64,000 bases of DNA, from NCBI RefSeq assembly GCF_029603165.1, contig NZ_JAQSVC010000001.1, positions 124,001 to 188,000 on the forward strand, written 5' to 3'. A model generated the notes under the pieces. It ran no database searches. It was not told the DNA's origin and saw only the letters and a list, made by a program, of their open reading frames with translations. Below are positions 59,074 through 64,000 of the stretch, piece after piece (the stretch's first letter is position 1; each line of letters begins with the position of its first letter). Origin of the DNA: Galbibacter pacificus. Its GTDB lineage: Bacteria > Bacteroidota > Bacteroidia > Flavobacteriales > Flavobacteriaceae. The position numbers and the translations under genes are program-made.

Positions 59074-62043
59074 ATGCAGAATAAAGGACTTATTAGGCTG
59101 TTTGCTATTTTGTTTGGTATTGTAAGTATTTATCAGCTTTCGTTTACGTTTGTTGCAAACAACGTAGAAGACGATGCTGAAGTTTATGCAGTTAACAAAA
59201 TTTCAGATGCAGAAGAAAACTACGTGGCCAAGCGGGAAGCCGAAGAATCTAGGTACTTGGATTCTCTTGAAAACCAGGAAGTTTTTAATCTTGGTTTTAC
59301 CAGTTTTACCTACAGTGAGGTAAAAGAAAAAGAATTGAACAAGGGACTTGATCTTAAGGGAGGGATTAACGTAATCCTTCAAATATCGGTAAAGGATATC
59401 TTAAAAGGACTGGCCAACAATAGCAAGGACCCTGTGTTTAACAAAGCATTGGCGCAAGCAGATGAGACTTCAAAAAATAGTCAGGACGATTACATTGACA
59501 TTTTTTTCCAGGAGTTTGAAAAAGTAAGCGGAGGTACTACAAAATTGGCCTCCCCTGATATTTTTGCCAATAAAACACTGAGCGAAGAGATTAATTTTCA
59601 GATGACTGATGCTCAGGTGCAGCCTATCATCCGTAAAAAAATTAACGAATCCATTGTTTCTGCATTCGAGGTATTGCGCAAGCGTATCGATAAATTTGGG
59701 GTTACCCAGCCAAACATTCAACGTTTGGGTACTTCTGGCCGTATTTTGGTAGAATTGCCGGGTGCTAAGGACGTAGCCCGTGTACAAAACCTATTGCAAA
59801 GTACAGCACAATTAGAGTTTTGGGAAACTTATAAAGCAGATCAAGTAGCCCCTTTCTTAATTGCCGCAAACAATACTTTAAAAGATATAGTTGGTACAGA
59901 TAAAAAAGAAGAAACCAAGGAAGAAACTACTTCCGAAATAGATTCTTTGTTATCGGATGCTGCCGAAGATTCTTTGGATGTAGCCAATCAAGTAAATCCG
60001 TTATTTGATTTAATTGCCAGCGGTGGGTCGCAAGGGTCTCCCGTAATTGCAATGGTTGCCATTAAGGATACGGCAAAATTCGATCAGTACTTAAAAATGC
60101 CGGAAGTAAAGCAAGAGCTTCCAGCAAATCTTCAATATGCAAAATTTGCTTGGGGAATTCCTCCAAAAGATGCTCAAGTAGTAGAATTATATGCACTTAA
60201 AGGAAACCGTGAAAACGAACCTAACATGAGCGGTGATGTAATTACAGACGCGGCCCAGTCATACGATTTAGGAGGTAGACCTGCGGTTTCCATGCAAATG
60301 AATTCTAGGGGAGCCAAAATCTGGGAAGAATTAACAGGAAAAGCATTTAGGGAACAAGGTAACATAGCCATCGTTCTTGATAATATTGTTTATTCTGCAC
60401 CTGGGGTTTCTAAAGGGGCCATTAGTGGTGGAAATTCTGAAATTTCAGGAGATTTTACCTTAGATGAGGCAGACGATTTGGCAAACGTATTGAGGGCAGG
60501 TAAATTACCAGCTTCGGCAGATATTATCCAATCGGAAGTCGTTGGACCTTCTCTTGGGCAAGAAGCTATAGATAGCGGGATGTTCTCATTTATTGTTGCC
60601 ATGATCTTGGTATTGATATGGATGATTTCATACTACGGTAAAGCTGGTTTGTTTGCAGATATTGCCTTGGTATTTAACATTGTATTGATCTTTGGTGTTT
60701 TAGCAGGATTGGGTGCCGTACTTACATTGCCCGGTATTGCAGGTATTGTATTGACTATTGGTATGTCTGTAGATGCCAATGTAATTATATATGAACGTAT
60801 AAAAGAAGAGATAAGGGCAGGTAAAGGACAGAAACAGGCCATTGCCGACGGTTTTAGCAATGCACTTTCGTCTATTTTGGATGCCAACATCACTACAGGG
60901 TTAACGGCCATTATTCTATTGTTATTTGGAACAGGGCCTATTCAAGGTTTTGCCACAACTCTATTGATAGGTATTGCAACTTCTTTATTTACAGCAATCT
61001 TTGTTACAAGGTTATTGATTGAATGGAATTCCAGAGGTGGTAAAAATGAATTGTTGTTTACTACAGCACTTACAAGGGCGTTGCCTAAAAATCCGAATTT
61101 CGACTTTTTGTCAAAACGTAAAATAGCGTATGTGATTTCGGGTATAATGATTCTTATTAGTGTTGTAGCATTATTTACCAAAGGCCTCGAAGGCGGCGTG
61201 GATTTTGTTGGAGGGCGCTCTTATCAAGTACGGTTTGTAGATCCTGTAAATCCTACTGATATTTCCAACGACCTGGAGACCGTGTTTGGTAATACCGAGG
61301 TGAAAACATTTGGTGATGCCAACCAGATAAAGGTTACCACCAAATATAAAGTAGATGAAGAAGGAACACAGGTCGATGAAGAAATTCAAAACAAGCTGTT
61401 TGAAGCAGTAAAAAAATACCTTCCAGAAGGTACAACATATAACGATTTTACAACAGGTGGCGGAGCAGACAAAATAGGGATCCTGCAATCTATAAAAGTA
61501 GGACCCACAATAGCAGATGATATTAAAAAAGATGCTTTTTGGGCAATTTTAGGATCGCTAGCCGTGGTGTTCTTATACATCTTGTTACGTTTCCAAAAAT
61601 GGCAATTCTCATTAGGTGCCGTTGTTGCGGTTTTTCATGATGTTATGATTGTTCTGGGAATTTTCTCTTTAACATCTAGTATCATGCCTTTCAACATGGA
61701 AATAGATCAAGCATTTATTGCGGCAATATTAACAGTTATTGGTTACTCATTGAACGATACCGTAATTGTGTTCGACCGTATTCGTGAGGTTGTTAGGGAA
61801 AAAGGATGGAGAGGCGGAGACAATGCCAATGAAGCATTAAACAGTACATTAAGTAGAACATTGAATACCTCATTAACCACTTTGGTGGTGTTATTGGCAA
61901 TATTTATTTTCGGTGGTGAATCGCTACGCGGATTTATGTTCGCAATGATTGTAGGTATTGGTGTAGGTACATACTCATCTTTATTTATAGCAACCCCGGT
62001 AATGTTTGATACATTGAAGAACAAAGGGGAAAAGAAAGAGTAA
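59074..62043 (+). CDS. secDF: Fused protein translocase subunits SecD and SecF
   Basis: SecDF uses the proton gradient to pull exported proteins through SecYEG. The 989-residue protein combines SecD and SecF in one chain, as is usual in Bacteroidetes. SecD part: TM near 7-27, the DLKGGINV motif, a large periplasmic region with RKRIDKFGVTQPNIQRLG, then five TM segments with GMSVDANVIIYERI and LLLFGTGPIQGFA. SecF part starts near 680 (KRKIAYVISGIMILISV) with GVDFVGGRSYQV and a second set including IGYSLNDTVIVFDRIRE. It is its own unit between a promoter and a terminator. Confidence 0.98.
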   Translation: MQNKGLIRLFAILFGIVSIYQLSFTFVANNVEDDAEVYAVNKISDAEENYVAKREAEESRYLDSLENQEVFNLGFTSFTYSEVKEKELNKGLDLKGGINVILQISVKDILKGLANNSKDPVFNKALAQADETSKNSQDDYIDIFFQEFEKVSGGTTKLASPDIFANKTLSEEINFQMTDAQVQPIIRKKINESIVSAFEVLRKRIDKFGVTQPNIQRLGTSGRILVELPGAKDVARVQNLLQSTAQLEFWETYKADQVAPFLIAANNTLKDIVGTDKKEETKEETTSEIDSLLSDAAEDSLDVANQVNPLFDLIASGGSQGSPVIAMVAIKDTAKFDQYLKMPEVKQELPANLQYAKFAWGIPPKDAQVVELYALKGNRENEPNMSGDVITDAAQSYDLGGRPAVSMQMNSRGAKIWEELTGKAFREQGNIAIVLDNIVYSAPGVSKGAISGGNSEISGDFTLDEADDLANVLRAGKLPASADIIQSEVVGPSLGQEAIDSGMFSFIVAMILVLIWMISYYGKAGLFADIALVFNIVLIFGVLAGLGAVLTLPGIAGIVLTIGMSVDANVIIYERIKEEIRAGKGQKQAIADGFSNALSSILDANITTGLTAIILLLFGTGPIQGFATTLLIGIATSLFTAIFVTRLLIEWNSRGGKNELLFTTALTRALPKNPNFDFLSKRKIAYVISGIMILISVVALFTKGLEGGVDFVGGRSYQVRFVDPVNPTDISNDLETVFGNTEVKTFGDANQIKVTTKYKVDEEGTQVDEEIQNKLFEAVKKYLPEGTTYNDFTTGGGADKIGILQSIKVGPTIADDIKKDAFWAILGSLAVVFLYILLRFQKWQFSLGAVVAVFHDVMIVLGIFSLTSSIMPFNMEIDQAFIAAILTVIGYSLNDTVIVFDRIREVVREKGWRGGDNANEALNSTLSRTLNTSLTTLVVLLAIFIFGGESLRGFMFAMIVGIGVGTYSSLFIATPVMFDTLKNKGEKKE

Positions 62044-62067
62044 CTGTTTTTAAAATAGTATAAAATT

Positions 62068-62098
62068 AAGGACTGCCTTTTGGTGGTCCTTTTTTTTT
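62068..62098 (+). terminator. Intrinsic terminator after secDF
   Basis: AAGGAC (62068-62073) pairs with GTCCTT (62086-62091), with inner CC/GG pairing, then a long T run to 62098. Confidence 0.88.
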
Positions 62099-62307
62099 GC
62101 AATGGGAATTGCAGCGGGAGCTTTTGTAAAATTTGATATATGCCATTTGACAAAGCTACAAGCGTAAAGCCCGGGGTGCCGCAATAAAATTGCAATTGCC
62201 ATAAACTAATAACAGAATTTCTTGTCAATGTCATAAAGGAATAGCGAAGACTATAAAAATATTGCGTAGTTTTACCGCTCAAAGATGTTCTTTACATAAT
62301 AATCAAT
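62099..62307. other. Gap before the cobalamin riboswitch
   Basis: These 209 bases between the secDF terminator and the riboswitch hold the metE promoter region; the best -7-like box is TAGTTTTA (62267-62274), one base off TAnnTTTG. No supported gene is visible. Confidence 0.4.
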
Positions 62308-62532
62308 CAAATAAAGGTTTGGCTTAACGCCAATTAATAGGGAATTGTGTGCAAATCACAAGCTGTCGCGCAACTGTAAGCTTTATGCTGCCCTGATACT
62401 TATCGGGATTATCGGCATCCATTAAAAATGCTTTTGCATTTTTGGGCGTGTTGTTTATTTAAAACCACTGTCTTGGAAACAGGATGGGAAGGTAAAACAA
62501 CATGAGAGCAAGCCAGGAGACCTGCCTGTATT
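62308..62532 (+). ncRNA. Cobalamin (B12) riboswitch
   Basis: The aptamer core is clear: a 5' hairpin TTGGC/GCCAA (62319-62333), AATAGGGAAT, CACAAGCTGTCGCGCAACTG near 62371 and the B12 box AAGCCAGGAGACCTGCC (62509-62525). It precedes metE, the B12-independent methionine synthase, whose repression by cobalamin when B12-dependent MetH can work is an established pattern. One variable arm (about 62388-62450) is enlarged by two extra stems, CCTGATA/TATCGGG (62392-62407) and AAAAATGC/GCATTTTT (62424-62443). Confidence 0.92.
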
Positions 62533-62583
62533 TTAATGATGATGTTTTCGCGATTTGAAGCAATAATCAAGCATTGATAGTAA

Positions 62584-62608
62584 ACACCTTTTTTATAAGG
62601 TGTATTTT
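62584..62608 (+). terminator. Candidate expression-platform hairpin
   Basis: ACACCTT (62584-62590) pairs with AAGGTGT (62597-62603), followed by ATTTTG. It lies 50 bases after the riboswitch B12 box and could be the B12-dependent terminator; the short T run makes a weak one, so translational control is also possible. Confidence 0.5.
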
Positions 62609-62667
62609 GCTATGGATGCATGTGTTTTTTAAATCGGGAAAAGTTTAGGTGTAAGGAAATATCTAGA

Positions 62668-62700
62668 ATGTTTAACCGATTTTTAAAAACAAACAAATGA
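62668..62700 (+). CDS. Candidate 10-residue upstream ORF overlapping the metE start
   Basis: AAGGA lies 11 bases before an ATG at 62668 that opens MFNRFLKTNK and stops at TGA 62698-62700, overlapping the metE ATG (62697-62699) as ATGA. Translation of this short ORF would deliver ribosomes to the metE start (coupling). It may be chance in AT-rich DNA. Confidence 0.3.
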   Translation: MFNRFLKTNK

Positions 62701-64000
62701 TTACACACAATTTAGGGTACCCGCGTATTGGTGCCAAAAGAGAATTGAAGCGAGCGTGTGAGCAGTATTGGTCTGGTAAAATAGACATTTCTGTATTGCT
62801 TGAGGAAGGAAAACGCTTACGGAGAGAACACTGGTTACTTCAAAAAGAAAAAGGAATTGACCTTATCCCAACGAACGATTTTTCGTTTTACGACCAAGTC
62901 TTGGATATGTCGTATACTTTAGGAGCTGTTCCTAAACGATTTTCGAATGTATTCCTTGAAGAAAGCCAGCCATTGGATTTATATTTTGCCATGGCAAGAG
63001 GATATCAAAAAAACGGTTTTGATATTACAGCCATGGAAATGACCAAATGGTTTGACACGAACTACCATTACATTGTTCCGGAATTTTATAAAGACCAACA
63101 GTTTAAACTGAATGCCATAAAGGTTGTAGACGAGCTTAAAGAGGCCAAAAGCTTAAATCTTGAGGCAAAACCCGTGTTAATTGGCCCCATAACCTATTTA
63201 TTGTTGGGGAAAGAAAAGGAAGAAGGGTTTAACCGTCTTGATTTGATAAACCGTTTGTTGCCCATATATGTAGAGTTGCTGAGTTTGTTGGAGGCTGAGG
63301 GAGCAGAATGGATTCAATTGGATGAACCGTTTTTAGTTACCAATCTTTCTGAAAAGGAAAAAGAGGTATATATTGAGGTTTACAATGCCCTTGCAAAGCG
63401 CTTTCCTACATTGAAGATTATGTTGGCTACTTATTTTGAAGGATTACACGAAAACACATCTTGGGTAGCCCAGTTGCCTGTGCATGCACTTCATGTAGAC
63501 TTGGTAAGAGGTAAAAAACAATTGAATGAATTATTGTCTGCAATACCAGAAAAGCTGCAATTGTCTTTAGGCTTGGTTGATGGGCGTAATATATGGAAGA
63601 ATAATTTTGAACAATCGTTGTCAATAATTGAAAAAGCAATAGGGACCATAGGAAGCGACCGCATTAGTATAGCTCCTTCTTGTTCTCTGTTGCACACACC
63701 TTTTGATTTGGATAACGAAACAGACGAAGCAACCTTGCCCTCGGAAGTGAAAAATTGGATGGCCTTTGCCAAACAGAAAATAGAAGAATTATCACTTCTT
63801 GCCGAATTGGCTCGGGAAAATCCTTCAGAAAAAGCTAAAAATGCCTTTGAAGCCAATAAGTTTGCAATGAAGAGCAAGTTAACGTCGCGGTTAATACATG
63901 ATAAAAAGGTAGAAAATGCCGTAAAAGAAATTACTATAGACCATGCAAAACGAAATAATCCGTTTAATATCCGCCAGGCATTACAACATGGAAGTTTAAA
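62697..64000 (+). CDS. metE: Cobalamin-independent methionine synthase, N-terminal part (runs off window)
   Basis: MetE transfers the methyl group of 5-methyltetrahydropteroyltriglutamate to homocysteine without B12. About 434 codons are present. The N-terminal domain begins MITHNLGYPRIGAKRELKRA, then YDQVLDMSYTLGAVPKRF, MARGYQKNGFDITAMEMTKW and FDTNYHYIVPEF, all MetE signatures. Later come LIGPITYLLLGK and GAEWIQLDEPFL. The catalytic C-terminal domain with the zinc site lies beyond the right edge. A cobalamin riboswitch precedes it. Confidence 0.97.
   Translation, partial: MITHNLGYPRIGAKRELKRACEQYWSGKIDISVLLEEGKRLRREHWLLQKEKGIDLIPTNDFSFYDQVLDMSYTLGAVPKRFSNVFLEESQPLDLYFAMARGYQKNGFDITAMEMTKWFDTNYHYIVPEFYKDQQFKLNAIKVVDELKEAKSLNLEAKPVLIGPITYLLLGKEKEEGFNRLDLINRLLPIYVELLSLLEAEGAEWIQLDEPFLVTNLSEKEKEVYIEVYNALAKRFPTLKIMLATYFEGLHENTSWVAQLPVHALHVDLVRGKKQLNELLSAIPEKLQLSLGLVDGRNIWKNNFEQSLSIIEKAIGTIGSDRISIAPSCSLLHTPFDLDNETDEATLPSEVKNWMAFAKQKIEELSLLAELARENPSEKAKNAFEANKFAMKSKLTSRLIHDKKVENAVKEITIDHAKRNNPFNIRQALQHGSL

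Overview
This window is chromosomal DNA from a member of the Bacteroidota, almost certainly family Flavobacteriaceae. Three things point there. Many genes are preceded by the Bacteroidetes -7 promoter box TAnnTTTG (upstream of rpsL, typA, gyrB, mdh, secDF, cysH and others). Outer-membrane uptake genes are of the SusC/SusD type. SecD and SecF are fused, CtlX is present, and the ribosomal cluster has no tuf between fusA and rpsJ and no adk/map between secY and infA. Shine-Dalgarno sequences are weak or absent before most genes.

Layout. 1-6365 (minus strand): the start of a SusC-like transporter cut by the left edge, then a SusD lipoprotein with its own upstream SusC partner. 6637-24056 (plus strand): a promoter followed by an unbroken str-S10-spc-alpha run (rpsL to rplQ, 32 genes including fusA, secY, infA and rpoA), closed by a strong intrinsic terminator. 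Four gaps inside this run (rpsJ-rplC, rpsN-rpsH, rpsK-rpsD, rpoA-rplQ) are longer than the rest and each holds RNA secondary structure. 24091-29755: carA, eno, a glycogen-synthase-like gene and citrate synthase. 29960-33063: two guanidino-group-modifying enzymes (an arginine-deiminase-like protein and CtlX), an Rrf2 regulator and a CysH-like reductase. 33064-33457: a regulatory interval with a candidate hidden minus-strand mini-gene and an 11-bp inverted repeat. 33458-44618: an amidase lipoprotein, an M14 carboxypeptidase, typA, a ROK glucokinase, a small membrane protein, a lone ftsE, and a large TPR protein paired with an outer-membrane barrel protein. 44798-50421: a lipoprotein of unknown function, an FUSC transporter, a YtcJ-like amidohydrolase lipoprotein and a DUF2911 protein. 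50685-62043: asnB, gyrB, two M16 peptidases (one catalytic, one lacking the zinc motif), mdh and secDF. 62308-64000: a cobalamin riboswitch and the start of metE, cut by the right edge.

How the genes work together. Most of the window is housekeeping: translation, protein export (SecY, SecDF), central carbon (enolase, citrate synthase, malate dehydrogenase), DNA topology (GyrB) and nitrogen metabolism (CarA, AsnB, CtlX). The accessory content is envelope-related: SusCD uptake, lipoproteins and secreted peptidases. I saw no phage, insertion sequence, CRISPR array, tRNA or rRNA gene. The most unusual signals are regulatory or very small: the 23-codon mini-gene at 33209-33280 with an uncommonly good Shine-Dalgarno site and its own terminator; a terminator-like hairpin and repeat element inside the S10 cluster; structured gaps before rpsH, rpsD and rplQ; palindromes on the gltA and mdh promoters; and a B12 riboswitch with an enlarged arm plus a 10-codon upstream ORF that overlaps the metE start.
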